Below, in pieces: positions 55,488 to 64,000 of a DNA stretch of 64,000 nt. Source of the DNA: Ancylomarina sp. 16SWW S1-10-2. GTDB lineage: Bacteria > Bacteroidota > Bacteroidia > Bacteroidales > Marinifilaceae. Below the pieces are notes generated by a model that ran no database searches, was not told where the DNA came from, and saw only the letters and a program-made list of their open reading frames with translations. The position numbers and the translations under genes are program-made. Numbering within the stretch: position 1 is the first letter of the stretch; each line of letters opens with the position of its first letter. The DNA lies in the NCBI RefSeq assembly GCF_009669305.1, contig NZ_SADB01000004.1, forward strand, positions 28,649 to 92,648, read 5' to 3'.

Positions 55488-55621
55488 TCAATGAATTTAA
55501 AAAGTTAAAACTGTTGAATTCAACAACCATTATTTTGATCCAAAACTCTTAAAAAAATAGAGAGTGGAATGTTTTTCTGTGGTCTAACCACCACAAAATT
55601 GCTAATCTAACAATTCATTTT

Positions 55622-58201
55622 ATGAAAAAAACTGTGAGAAGTATTTTGTCAATGGCAGCTCTTATGATCTTGTCTGTTGCAGCTATTGCTCAAACCACCG
55701 TGAAAGGAGTGGTTGTAGATGGTAGCACCAATGAAACTTTACCTGGTGCTTCTATTATTATTCCTGGTACAGCAACAGGAACCGTTACTGGTTTAGATGG
55801 AACCTTTGTATTTGAGGTGCCTAATGGAACTAAATCGCTTGTAGTGAGTTTTGTGGGTTTTCTTAATAAGGAGCTTACATTGAACGGAACACAAGATTTG
55901 GGTACAATTAAACTAGAATCAGATGCAGTTGGTCTTAGTGAAATTAGTGTTTTGGCATCAGTAGCTATTGATCGTCAAACACCAGTTGCTGTATCGACTA
56001 TATCACCTGAATTGATTGCTGAGAAATTAGGAACACAGGAATTTCCAGAGATGTTAAAATCTACTCCAGGTGTTTATGCTACCAAAGCTGGTGGTGGATA
56101 TGGTGATTCACGTATAAACCTTCGTGGTTTTGAATCAAATAACATTGGTGTAATGATTAATGGTGTACCTATTAATGGTATGGAGAATGGTAAGGTGTAC
56201 TGGTCAAACTGGGCTGGTCTTTCTGATGTTACTCGTAGCCAGCAAGTACAACGTGGTTTAGGAGCTTCTAAAGTTGCTACTCCTGCAGTTGGTGGAACAA
56301 TTAATATCTTAACAAATTCTACAGATGCTAAAAAAGGTGGATCATTTTCTTATGGTATTGGTAATAATGGTATGGAAAAACAAAGTCTAACTTTATCTAC
56401 AGGTTTATTGGATAATGGTTGGGCAGTTACTTTTTCTGGATCTCGCACAAAAGGTGATGGATGGGTTAAAAGTACTGATTATGAAGGATGGTCTTATTTC
56501 CTTTCTGTAGGAAAGCAAATTAATGATGCTCATCGTTTAACTTTTACTGTTTTTGGTGCACCACAATGGCACAACCAAAGATATACTAGAGGAACTATCG
56601 AAGATTATAAGAATCATAAAGATGGTAGCAGACGTAATCTTGATTACGGTTTTAAAAACGGAGAACGTTTCAATACTGCCTATAATTATTATCACAAGCC
56701 ACAAGCTTCTTTAAACCATTACTGGCAAATTAACGAAAAAACAACATTATCTACATCTGTTTATGCTTCTATCTCTGAAGGTGGAGGTCGTAGTACCGAT
56801 GGAAAAGATAAATATTGGTTACGTTACGATAATAATGGAAAAGTAGGTTCAAGTACTAGAGTAACAGCTGATGGTTATCTTGATTACGATAGTGTTATAG
56901 CTGATAATGCTGCTTCGTTATCTGGTTCAAGAGCTATTATCACAAACTCTGTAAACTCTCACCAATGGTATGGAGTTTTATCTAATCTATCTACTGAACT
57001 AAATGAAAATTTGAAATTATCGGGTGGTGTTGATCTTAGATATTACATTGGTCAGCATAGTACGAAAATTGATGATTTATTAGGAGGTGACTATTTTGTT
57101 GATGTTGATAATAATGGAGCTAGTAAAAATATCAACAGAGCTGCAAATACAAAATTGAAAAAAGGAGATAAAATATACTACGATAATCCAGGTGAGATTA
57201 TGTGGGGAGGATTATTTTCTCAATTAGAATATCAAAAGGATGCTTTAAGTGCATTTGTTTCTGCTTCTGTTACTGAAAGTCAGTATCGTCGTACAGATCA
57301 TTTTCAATATTTACCAGGTAATCAAAAAACTGCATGGCAAGATTTCTTGGGATACAGTGCTAAAGCTGGAGCAAATTATAATTTAGATGAGAAGAATAAT
57401 GTTTTTGTTAACGTAGGTTACTTCGAAAAAGCACCATTTTTTAATAGTGTATTTTTAAACTATGCCAATGATATTAATCCTGATGCTGAAAATGAAAAAG
57501 TATATTCTGCTGAAGTAGGATACGGATTTCGTTCTAATAAGTTATCTGTAAATATTAATGGATATTACACTAAGTGGATGGATAAATCTATTGCAACTAC
57601 TACAACAATTCGAAACGAAGATTGGCGTTTTAACGTACTTGGTTTAGATGCTCTTCATATGGGTGTTGAAATGGATATGAAATACCAAATCACGAATGAA
57701 CTTTCTTTAACAGGTATGGCTTCAATGGGAGATTGGGAGTGGATCAGCAATGGTACTGCCAATGGTGTTAATATGGATAATAAAGATGATCAAACTAAAG
57801 AGACTTTAACCATTTATAGTGATGGATTAAAGGTAGGAGATGCAGCTCAAACTACTGCGGCTTTGGGACTTGATTATCAAATTTTAGATGACTTAAAAAT
57901 AGGTATGAACTATAATTACTATGCTAATTTGTATGCCTATTTTAATGTTGCTGATAGAGATAATGCAAATGACCTTTCTCAAGCTTGGGAAATGCCTGAT
58001 TATGGTTTGTTCGATCTAAACGTGAAATACAACTTTATGCTTGGTAGTTTAAAAGCTACAGTGTATGGAAATGTACAGAATGTATTTAATACTGAATATT
58101 TTTCTGACGCAACAGATGGTAGTGCTCATGACTGGAAAACATCATATGGTTTCTATGGTTTTGGTCGTACAGCATCTATGCGTTTAAAAATTAAGTTTTA
58201 A
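55622..58201 (+). CDS. TonB-dependent receptor
   Basis: A 859-residue outer-membrane receptor: signal peptide (1-23), CarboxypepD_reg-like domain (about 25-105, starting VKGVVVDGSTNETLPGAS), plug domain (about 115-240, with RGFESNNIGVMINGVPING) and a 22-strand-type barrel ending in an aromatic/Lys-Phe terminus. No STN domain is present. It takes up a substrate with TonB energy. The next gene encodes a lipoprotein that is not SusD-like, so a non-glycan ligand is possible. Substrate unknown. Confidence 0.93.
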   Translation: MKKTVRSILSMAALMILSVAAIAQTTVKGVVVDGSTNETLPGASIIIPGTATGTVTGLDGTFVFEVPNGTKSLVVSFVGFLNKELTLNGTQDLGTIKLESDAVGLSEISVLASVAIDRQTPVAVSTISPELIAEKLGTQEFPEMLKSTPGVYATKAGGGYGDSRINLRGFESNNIGVMINGVPINGMENGKVYWSNWAGLSDVTRSQQVQRGLGASKVATPAVGGTINILTNSTDAKKGGSFSYGIGNNGMEKQSLTLSTGLLDNGWAVTFSGSRTKGDGWVKSTDYEGWSYFLSVGKQINDAHRLTFTVFGAPQWHNQRYTRGTIEDYKNHKDGSRRNLDYGFKNGERFNTAYNYYHKPQASLNHYWQINEKTTLSTSVYASISEGGGRSTDGKDKYWLRYDNNGKVGSSTRVTADGYLDYDSVIADNAASLSGSRAIITNSVNSHQWYGVLSNLSTELNENLKLSGGVDLRYYIGQHSTKIDDLLGGDYFVDVDNNGASKNINRAANTKLKKGDKIYYDNPGEIMWGGLFSQLEYQKDALSAFVSASVTESQYRRTDHFQYLPGNQKTAWQDFLGYSAKAGANYNLDEKNNVFVNVGYFEKAPFFNSVFLNYANDINPDAENEKVYSAEVGYGFRSNKLSVNINGYYTKWMDKSIATTTTIRNEDWRFNVLGLDALHMGVEMDMKYQITNELSLTGMASMGDWEWISNGTANGVNMDNKDDQTKETLTIYSDGLKVGDAAQTTAALGLDYQILDDLKIGMNYNYYANLYAYFNVADRDNANDLSQAWEMPDYGLFDLNVKYNFMLGSLKATVYGNVQNVFNTEYFSDATDGSAHDWKTSYGFYGFGRTASMRLKIKF

Positions 58202-58234
58202 TCAATAGTCTTTAAAACCATTAAAATAATTAAA

Positions 58235-59533
58235 ATGAAAAAAATATTATATATAGTATCACTATTTGCGTTGGTATTTGCAAGTTGTGATCCAATGGAA
58301 GATATTTACAAGGACGTTGATGCTCTTAGCAATGACAACAACATACATAGCTTGGAATATACATTAACAGCCGATGATTATAGCAATATTGGTGGGGATC
58401 CTGCAAAATATGAAAGCTTTAGCTCATCTGCTCCTGCAACTGATTTCTTGCCAGATTTTCTTGATGGTAAGTATCCTACTTTAGATGTAACTTCATCTAT
58501 TAAGGTAACTTATGATTTTTATCGTGGTGGGTTATCATATTTGTATGATTATAATGATTATCTAGAAGAGTTAGCTGCAATGGATGCTTATACTCTTTCG
58601 GATACAGATTATGATGCCTTAGGGTATGGGAAATATGATAACTTCGATTATAATGTTAAAATTCCAACTGTTCTTGCTGATTTTTTATTAAATAAATATC
58701 CTGATGCTGTAAGTGGTAAGGAGTTAGTGGTATCTTATAATTATTATAATTCTGGTGTTACATCGGTTATTACTCAATTTTGGGCATTTGATGGTTCTGT
58801 ATGGGCTGAGTCTGATAAAGTTGCTCCTGAAGTTCCAGGTGACGTAACAGTTTACGAATTGGAAGATGAGGATTACGATTTAATGGGAGCTCCTGGTAAA
58901 TATGGTAATTTTTCTAGCTCTGATGCTCCAGAAAATTACTTATCTACGTTTTTTGGTGTCAAGTTTCCATATGCTGCTGAAGGAGATAAGTTTTTAGTTT
59001 TATATAAATATTATGCCGGAGGTGGTGTTACTGAAACTAGAGCTAAAGAATACACACTTACAGATGGTGTTTGGGGAGAGTATCAATCTACAATTGCAAA
59101 AACCGATCAATATCTTAAAACTGCTAATGGTTGGTTGTTTGATCCTACAATATTGTATACTATGGTAGCTGATGATTATTTACTCTTAGTTAATTATGTG
59201 AAGAGTGATATAGGTGCTGGCTATTTGGATAGTTATGGTACTGCTGAATCATATTACGGAGCTAATTCTTATTATGTAGAGTTTAATATTAAAGAAGGTA
59301 ATTATGATGCAAGCTTTGCTACATGGCAAGATGCTGTTAAGGCAGGTGTTAAGGCTTTCCTTCCATTAAAATTTCCTAATGCTGTTGCTCAGGTAGATGG
59401 TGTTGATGTGAACTATGTAATTAGCTTTGGTGGGTATGAAAGTTCTATGGTTTACTATACAATTACCTTTAAATGTTCTAAATCAGGACCAGGGTCTGAA
59501 TTTGAATTTGTTGAAGGACCAACTGTTAAGTAA
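58235..59533 (+). CDS. Lipoprotein with repeated DY...GKY...V.Y units, receptor partner
   Basis: A 432-residue lipoprotein (lipobox FASC, Cys18). It consists of three similar units (about 41-98, 118-174 and 206-264), each with YxLxxxDYxxxG, a KYxxF step, a FLxxKYP-type helix and a VxYxYYxxG strand; a fourth, diverged unit lies at about 308-405. It starts 33 bp after the TonB receptor gene and is surely co-transcribed, so it is the probable surface partner of that receptor. I do not recognise it as SusD; similar units appear in Bacteroidota lipoproteins of unknown role. Confidence 0.8.
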   Translation: MKKILYIVSLFALVFASCDPMEDIYKDVDALSNDNNIHSLEYTLTADDYSNIGGDPAKYESFSSSAPATDFLPDFLDGKYPTLDVTSSIKVTYDFYRGGLSYLYDYNDYLEELAAMDAYTLSDTDYDALGYGKYDNFDYNVKIPTVLADFLLNKYPDAVSGKELVVSYNYYNSGVTSVITQFWAFDGSVWAESDKVAPEVPGDVTVYELEDEDYDLMGAPGKYGNFSSSDAPENYLSTFFGVKFPYAAEGDKFLVLYKYYAGGGVTETRAKEYTLTDGVWGEYQSTIAKTDQYLKTANGWLFDPTILYTMVADDYLLLVNYVKSDIGAGYLDSYGTAESYYGANSYYVEFNIKEGNYDASFATWQDAVKAGVKAFLPLKFPNAVAQVDGVDVNYVISFGGYESSMVYYTITFKCSKSGPGSEFEFVEGPTVK

Positions 59534-59554
59534 AAAGAATATATGTTTAAATTT

Positions 59555-59588
59555 AAGCCCGAATCCTTATGGATTCGGGCTTTTTTTT
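59555..59588 (+). terminator. Terminator of the TonB receptor operon
   Basis: Perfect 12-bp stem (59555-59566 with 59571-59582), TTAT loop, GC-rich, followed by a T-run of eight. Confidence 0.96.
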
Positions 59589-59854
59589 GCTCCATTCTGA
59601 ATTGAGTTTTTATTCTTAGTGTTGATTTTTATTTAGGCGTTGCTGAGAAATTATTTAATTAAAACGAGAAGAAACTGTTGCTATAGAATATCAATTTTTC
59701 TGAGCCTATCGTGAGTTTCTGCTTCAATTGAAACATATAGTCGGCGCTCATATTCTATGGCTACTCAATAGGATGTTAAAAGGGCTAATTTGCTACTTGT
59801 ATATGGATCTCATTAATAAAGAGGCTATTTGTTTGTGTAAAGTTGGAGAGAGCA

Positions 59855-59888
59855 TAAAAAAAGCTTGCTTTCAAAAGAAAACAAGCTT
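59855..59888 (-). terminator. Terminator of the T9SS endonuclease gene
   Basis: AAGCTTGCTTTC (59861-59872) pairs with GAAAACAAGCTT (59877-59888), one G-U type mismatch; the A-run at 59855-59862 is the minus-strand T-run. Confidence 0.85.
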
Positions 59889-59910
59889 GTAGAGTTATTT
59901 GTTAGAAGTA

Positions 59911-61662
59911 TTATTGCTTCAATAGTTTTTTTGTTACTGTACTTTCATCATTTGAAATAAATGTTACTAGATACATTCCTTGTGGTAAATTATCGATGTT
60001 AATTCTAGTCGAAGTCGGTTTTATTTGCATAATGCTTCTGCCAGATAGATCTGTAAAGTTTATTGATTGAACATTATCTATGTTTATCAAACGAATTTCA
60101 TTATCAGCGGGATTTGGATAGAATGATGGTGTACCTTCAGTAACTGATTCTTCAATACCTGTTATTACCTCTACTTCTATAACTTCAGTAGTAAAGGTCC
60201 AATCTGTGTCAGAAGTGATTCCTTCAAAAGTTGCTCCGTTTTCGCTTAAAAATGCATTTTCATCAATTAGAACAGAATATTTAGTACTACCTTCTAACTC
60301 TTCTGAGAGCTGAATTGTAACTGTTTTCCCATCAATGCTTGCTGTTGAAGTTTGTATGCTTTGGACTTCAATACCATTCGTTTGAATTGAAACATTTCCA
60401 CTTCCAGCGACTACATTTTTATCAAAAGTAACTTGCAAGTCTGTATTAATAGGAATATTTACACTATTATTTACTGGTGTAAAATCAGAAATTACAGGAG
60501 CAGGGTATGTTGCCGTAAAACTCCAAGTGTTTTTATCTGAAATTCCTTCAAAAATATTTGCTGAAGCATCCGTAATTGCACCACTTGTGATGGTGATATA
60601 GTATTTGGTACCTTCCTCAAACATTGAAAGTGGGTTAATATAAACCGTATTGTTTGTAAATACAACTCTTGGATAGCCAGTAATATCCAAAGATTCAAAT
60701 TCTGAATCGTCGCTAAATCTTTTGATAACAACGTTACCTGTTCCTGCCTGAATTTTTTCGTTGAAAGTTAATTTTAGGTTGCTTGTTAAAGAAACAGTAT
60801 TATCTCCATTTTCAGGACTGTAGTCTGTAGCCATAGGACTATTGTTATCGGTATCAACCCAAATAGCATTAACCCACTCTGGGTGATTGATAAATGGATT
60901 TCGATTGCCTTGAATGGTATAAACCTTTTCGTTTCTAGCTCTCTCAGCATCATCAACCGGATCTTGTGTGTTCCAATCAATAAGAGTTGAAAGTTTTCCG
61001 AAATAAGGTGCTGTATAGTTGTCTTTACTATAAGTCATATCTTCGGTCATTTCCAAATCGGGATCGCCATTTTCGCCTTCGTAACAAACCGCCATATAAA
61101 AAATCATACGGGCAACGTCTCCTTTTATAGCATCGCGAGGTTCCCACGAATCATCATCGTAATTACATTCGGTTGCTTCACTATGAGCTTGTCCGCCATC
61201 GTCAAAAAATAAATTGCTACGATCGGAATTCACACTTGCATCGGAGGGACGAAGGTGATGAATATCAGTTCCTGCACCTCGGTCGGTACCAAAATCGCCA
61301 TGTGATTTGGCCCAAATGTGTTCTCTGTTCCATAAGTCACCACCATCACCATTGTCTTGATTGCTTTTTGCTTCGCTTCGGCCAGTATAAATTAAGAGAA
61401 TGTTATCGCTATTATTAGGATCTTCATCCGTAATTTTAAGAGCTTCCCAAACATTGTATTCGTCATCTGAATCTTTACTGGTGTATGGAAGTTCAGTGTG
61501 ATCGTGAATGATAAAATGGAGGGCTGTTTTCAATTCGCCACCCGTTTTACCGGTAGCATTTTGGTAGTATTCTTCAATTGAGGTTTGAGCCATGGAAGAA
61601 AAAGAGATGGCTGCTAAAAATGTTAAAGGAAGAAAAAATCTTGAGTATAAAAATTTCATCAT
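59911..61662 (-). CDS. T9SS-exported endonuclease I with Ig-like domains
   Basis: A 583-residue secreted protein: signal peptide (1-25, ending SMAQ), endonuclease I domain (about 35-265; WNREHIWAKSHGDFG and TDIHHLRPSDASVNSDR), two Big_5-type Ig-like domains (about 275-375 and 378-490, each with LTFNEKI or VTFDKNV strands), and a type A T9SS sorting domain (about 513-583, FYPNPA...GMYLVTF). It should be exported across the outer membrane to degrade extracellular DNA or RNA. It is related to the lipoprotein nuclease at 47954-48796. Confidence 0.93.
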   Translation of the reverse strand: MMKFLYSRFFLPLTFLAAISFSSMAQTSIEEYYQNATGKTGGELKTALHFIIHDHTELPYTSKDSDDEYNVWEALKITDEDPNNSDNILLIYTGRSEAKSNQDNGDGGDLWNREHIWAKSHGDFGTDRGAGTDIHHLRPSDASVNSDRSNLFFDDGGQAHSEATECNYDDDSWEPRDAIKGDVARMIFYMAVCYEGENGDPDLEMTEDMTYSKDNYTAPYFGKLSTLIDWNTQDPVDDAERARNEKVYTIQGNRNPFINHPEWVNAIWVDTDNNSPMATDYSPENGDNTVSLTSNLKLTFNEKIQAGTGNVVIKRFSDDSEFESLDITGYPRVVFTNNTVYINPLSMFEEGTKYYITITSGAITDASANIFEGISDKNTWSFTATYPAPVISDFTPVNNSVNIPINTDLQVTFDKNVVAGSGNVSIQTNGIEVQSIQTSTASIDGKTVTIQLSEELEGSTKYSVLIDENAFLSENGATFEGITSDTDWTFTTEVIEVEVITGIEESVTEGTPSFYPNPADNEIRLINIDNVQSINFTDLSGRSIMQIKPTSTRINIDNLPQGMYLVTFISNDESTVTKKLLKQ

Positions 61663-61934
61663 ACAATATGCCTTAATAGATTAATATTAAATTGATTGGG
61701 TATCATAAAAATGGTTGGTTGATGTGTTCGAATAAATCAACAAAAGGTGATTGTATTGGAGATAATATTCGACTGCAAATTAAAGAATATAATGCAGAAG
61801 ACCTTGACTCTATTTCATATTTTGATGATAAATTGTAAAATAAATAAGTTTATCTTCATTTATCGTATTTTTGAATCATCTGGGAATAAGACTTTTACTC
61901 ATATCTTGCTTCGAAATACAAGAAGAACGATTGC

Positions 61935-61942
61935 TATCTTTG
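61935..61942 (+). promoter_or_regulatory. -7 element of a candidate short transcript
   Basis: TATCTTTG, a full consensus match, 35 bp upstream of a strong terminator and with no protein gene between. Confidence 0.5.
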
Positions 61943-61947
61943 TTTTT

Positions 61948-62007
61948 TTACACAACTATTCGTTGTTTGTAATATTAAAAGCTGCCCCAAAAGGGCAGCT
62001 TTTTTTG
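61948..62007 (+). ncRNA. Candidate small RNA (about 60 nt)
   Basis: A transcript starting about 6 nt after the -7 element would run roughly 60 nt and end at a strong intrinsic terminator. It contains a small dyad (ACAACTATTCGTTGT, 61952-61966) before the terminator hairpin and has no start codon frame worth translating. Alternatively the terminator is an attenuator for the gene at 62154, though that gene seems to have its own promoter. Confidence 0.35.
61977..62007 (+). terminator. Orphan intrinsic terminator
   Basis: Perfect 11-bp stem AAAAGCTGCCC (61977-61987) with 61993-62003, 5-nt loop, then Ts. No plus-strand gene precedes it within 2 kb; the nearest upstream gene is on the other strand and starts at 61662. 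Confidence 0.9.
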
Positions 62008-62153
62008 TTTTTATCATTTTGTTTATCGAGAAATCATTTTGGTAATCATTTAAGTGTTGTTCATAAAATGACAGAATGTGAAACTGCGAATAGCCATATC
62101 TCCTTAGTTAAAATTTATACCTTCGTAATAAGTGAATTTTAAAGAATATCAAT

Positions 62154-62909
62154 ATGCCATATAGAAGGTTACCTAATACCGATTTAGCTAGAATAAGAGC
62201 CTTGCGTTCTGCCCAAGATATGGAAGAGATTCTATCATCTTCCGAATTAGGATTCTCGTTTACATTATTGAGAAAACTTCATGACTTTTTACCCCATTTT
62301 GAGTTGGCAATAAGTAATCACCATCAAGCTATTGCTGAGCAATCGGTAAAAAGTAAGGCGTATAACGAGAGACAGAGGAAAGCAAGATTATATGTATCAC
62401 ACTTTATTCAAGTCTTAAATTTCACAATTGCTAGAGAAGAATTAAAGCCTGAAGTTAGAGAGTTTTATGGTTTAAAGATTAATTCTCAAAGTATTCCTAA
62501 TTTAGTTAAAGACGCTAAGTTGATTGAGTGGGGATATAAGTTGATTGAAGGTGAACGCTTACGTATAGCTGCTGGAGGAAATCCAATTTATAGTCCTTCT
62601 ATTGCTCTTGTGCGTGTTCATTGTGACCAGTTTAGAGATGCGTATAACCATCAAAAAAGACTACAGAGTAATACACAGCGTTTTTCAGAACAAGTAGCTG
62701 AGAGACGTCATGAGGCTGATCAGTTGATATTAGATATTTGGAATGATGTAGAAACTTACTATAAGGATAAATCTGAAGAAGAACGTCGAGAGATATGCAG
62801 TCGATATGGTATCGTGTATGTTTGGCGAAAATCTGAGTTGGAAAAACAGAAACAAGAGAAATCAGCTGAGAACTCAACTCTCAATTTGCCTTTTTCTAGC
62901 GCTAAATAA
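62154..62909 (+). CDS. Helical cytoplasmic protein, unknown function
   Basis: A 251-residue, charged, mainly alpha-helical protein without signal peptide or membrane segment. It starts MPYRRLPNTDLARIRAL and has several heptad-like stretches (about 165-240) that could form a coiled coil. I recall no characterised family; it looks like a conserved Bacteroidota hypothetical. Its 3' end overlaps the convergent CPBP protease gene by 36 bp. Confidence 0.7.
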   Translation: MPYRRLPNTDLARIRALRSAQDMEEILSSSELGFSFTLLRKLHDFLPHFELAISNHHQAIAEQSVKSKAYNERQRKARLYVSHFIQVLNFTIAREELKPEVREFYGLKINSQSIPNLVKDAKLIEWGYKLIEGERLRIAAGGNPIYSPSIALVRVHCDQFRDAYNHQKRLQSNTQRFSEQVAERRHEADQLILDIWNDVETYYKDKSEEERREICSRYGIVYVWRKSELEKQKQEKSAENSTLNLPFSSAK

Positions 62910-63800
62910 TTGGTAAGCTAGGTAAGAGAATAGGATTAAAGATATAAGGCTCAATTCCCACATTGTATTAGTGGAACCAATTGCATCAGACTCTTGGGGT
63001 AATTGTCCTTTACCTATAAAATAACTTATGCTTACGGCTAATCCATTATTTACAAAATGAGCAAGTATTGGAACCCATAAAGATCCGGTCCATACCAATA
63101 GGTAGCCAAATAGCATTCCTAGAAACAAACGAGGAAAGAAACCAAAAAACTGCATATGTAGAGCTGAAAATAGCACTGCAGAAATAAATATTCCCCAATG
63201 AATATTTCCTGTCAATTTTGAGAGTTGTTTTTGAAGCACGCCTCTAAAAAGAAGTTCTTCTCCAATAGCGGGAATTGCAGCAATTAATATCAGGTTTACG
63301 AATAAATCACCTAGGTTATCCATTTTAAGAAATTTCTGAGTGACCAAAGCTGCTTTTTCTTCGGACTCTCTCATCCATTGTTCGGCTCCTTTCAAGAACT
63401 CAGGAAAGTGAATTTGAGAATTGAGTTCGGCCATCATATTTATAGATGGAAGAGCAAGTAGAATAAGCAGAAAAGCTTTGAGGAATACACTTGGTTTAGC
63501 AAGTTGATTTATTTTAAGATAATTGGATACACTATAAGATAGAAAAAAGGCTATAATAAAAGGGGGAACGATAAACATACCTATGGAGTAGATGGCTTGG
63601 TAAAATTTTAGAGCAGCTATATTGGGATTTGTTCCATTAATATCAAGTGCATTGGTGTCAGTCATGATATTTATTCCGAAAAACAGATAGCAAAGTATTG
63701 CGCCTATAAATAGGAGAACAAAACTAATTCCCACCACCAAACTTAGGCTTAAAAGAATTTGATTGAAATATGATAATTGAGAAAAACGACCTTTAAGCAT
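62874..63800 (-). CDS. CPBP-family intramembrane glutamic endopeptidase
   Basis: A 308-residue protein with about eight membrane helices and the CPBP (CaaX protease/Rce1-like, ABI) motifs: motif 1 EELLFRG (Glu181, Glu182, Arg186), motif 2 FSALH (Phe211, His215) and motif 3 HFVNN (His248, Asn251/252). It probably cleaves a membrane substrate, unknown here. An N-terminal extension of about 60 residues precedes the core. Its 3' end overlaps the convergent unknown gene by 36 bp. Confidence 0.9.
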   Translation of the reverse strand: MLKGRFSQLSYFNQILLSLSLVVGISFVLLFIGAILCYLFFGINIMTDTNALDINGTNPNIAALKFYQAIYSIGMFIVPPFIIAFFLSYSVSNYLKINQLAKPSVFLKAFLLILLALPSINMMAELNSQIHFPEFLKGAEQWMRESEEKAALVTQKFLKMDNLGDLFVNLILIAAIPAIGEELLFRGVLQKQLSKLTGNIHWGIFISAVLFSALHMQFFGFFPRLFLGMLFGYLLVWTGSLWVPILAHFVNNGLAVSISYFIGKGQLPQESDAIGSTNTMWELSLISLILFSYLAYQLFSARKRQIES

Positions 63801-64000
63801 AATTGTATTTGTTTATTAAGCGATTCAAAAGTAGGAATTTCTATTTAAAACTTTGTATTTAGAGTGTCTAGAGTATTTATAAGTTGAAAGTACTTATGAG
63901 TATCAGAATATGAAATCACGAATTGAGAATTATGAGTGCTTTGGGTGTTTCAAGTTTTTCCTTTGCGTTCTCGATGATTACCTCTCTGTGTCCTTTGCGT
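63801..64000. other. Right edge, non-coding with repeated phrase
   Basis: No gene seen in the last 200 bp. The final 45 bases repeat a CCTTTGCGT word (63960-63968 and 63992-64000) of a kind common between Bacteroidota genes. Confidence 0.5.

Larger units (their letters stand above)
54726..55621. other. Large divergent intergenic region
   Basis: A 896-bp, very AT-rich gap between typA (minus) and the TonB receptor gene (plus). I see two promoters (54937-54944 minus; 55456-55487 plus) but no gene, tRNA or strong hairpin. The typA leader would be about 200 nt and the receptor leader about 130 nt. Confidence 0.55.
59534..59910. other. Convergent intergenic region with two terminators
   Basis: A 377-bp gap with a terminator at each end (59555-59588 plus; 59861-59888 minus). 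The middle holds no recognisable gene or repeat. Confidence 0.6.
61663..62153. other. Intergenic region with a promoter-terminator unit
   Basis: A 491-bp gap. An open frame of 131 codons (61747-62142) crosses a terminator and promoter and is not credible. The gap holds the candidate small-RNA unit (61935-62007) and a -7-like TACCTTCG at 62118-62125 for the downstream gene. Confidence 0.55.

Noticed and set aside
61747-62142. 131-codon open frame
   Set aside because: It crosses a strong terminator and promoter element, has unusual composition and no recognisable domain.

Overview
The window looks like chromosomal DNA of an AT-rich, anaerobic or facultative member of the Bacteroidota, most plausibly order Marinilabiliales (inference). 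The evidence is: TAnnTTTG-type -7 promoter elements, A-rich start regions without clear Shine-Dalgarno sites, two proteins with type IX secretion (T9SS) C-terminal sorting domains, many lipoproteins, a TonB-dependent receptor with a CarboxypepD_reg-like N-terminal domain, a GT117/DUF2723 membrane protein, and short repeated or palindromic intergenic phrases of a kind common in this phylum. I saw no tRNA, rRNA, CRISPR array, intact insertion sequence or prophage.

Layout. 204-3300: a 7-bp tandem repeat running into the 3' end of a GT117-like gene. 3791-18305: one long plus-strand operon for lysine fermentation (CoA-transferase alpha, kal, kce, kdd, kamA, kamB, kamC, kamD, kamE, CoA-transferase beta, thiolase, acyl-CoA dehydrogenase, etfB, etfA). 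Together these encode nearly the whole route from L-lysine to acetate and butyrate: KamA and KamDE move the amino groups, Kdd oxidises, Kce cleaves with acetyl-CoA, Kal removes ammonia to give crotonyl-CoA, acyl-CoA dehydrogenase with EtfAB reduces it to butyryl-CoA, and the CoA-transferase and thiolase recover acetyl-CoA. KamB and KamC probably keep the B12 aminomutase active. 18306-21900: an accessory, decayed zone with tandem REP-like palindromes, a frameshifted fossil of a REP-associated transposase (RAYT), a lipoprotein, a second lipoprotein gene interrupted by an in-frame stop, and an AT-rich degenerate repeat field. 21920-35656: mixed genes (S41 protease lipoprotein, barrel protein, one-domain DEAD-like protein, second KamA-family radical SAM protein, U32 protein, TlpA-like thioredoxin, DUF2797, ilvE, YihY/BrkB, hemN, glutathione peroxidase).

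36027-47611 is a growth core: bactofilin overlapping atpZ, the atpBEFHAG part of the ATP synthase (atpD and atpC are not here), rplM-rpsI-rpsB-tsf, pyrH and frr. After frr, a secreted endonuclease I gene lies between two copies of the frr 3' tail plus terminator. Then follow kbl, a barrel protein, radC, an almost cargo-free T9SS sorting-domain protein, typA/bipA, a TonB receptor paired with a lipoprotein built from repeated units, a T9SS-exported endonuclease I, an unknown helical protein and a CPBP-family membrane protease.

The most unusual signals, in my view, are: (1) most inter-cistron gaps of about 50 bp or more in the lysine and ATP synthase operons hold their own unrelated dyad, without a terminator T-run; (2) the frr-tail duplication around the endonuclease gene; (3) REP-like palindromes beside a RAYT fossil; (4) the TonB receptor/repeat-lipoprotein pair; and (5) a short promoter-plus-terminator unit that could encode a small RNA. 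No radically new system is evident.
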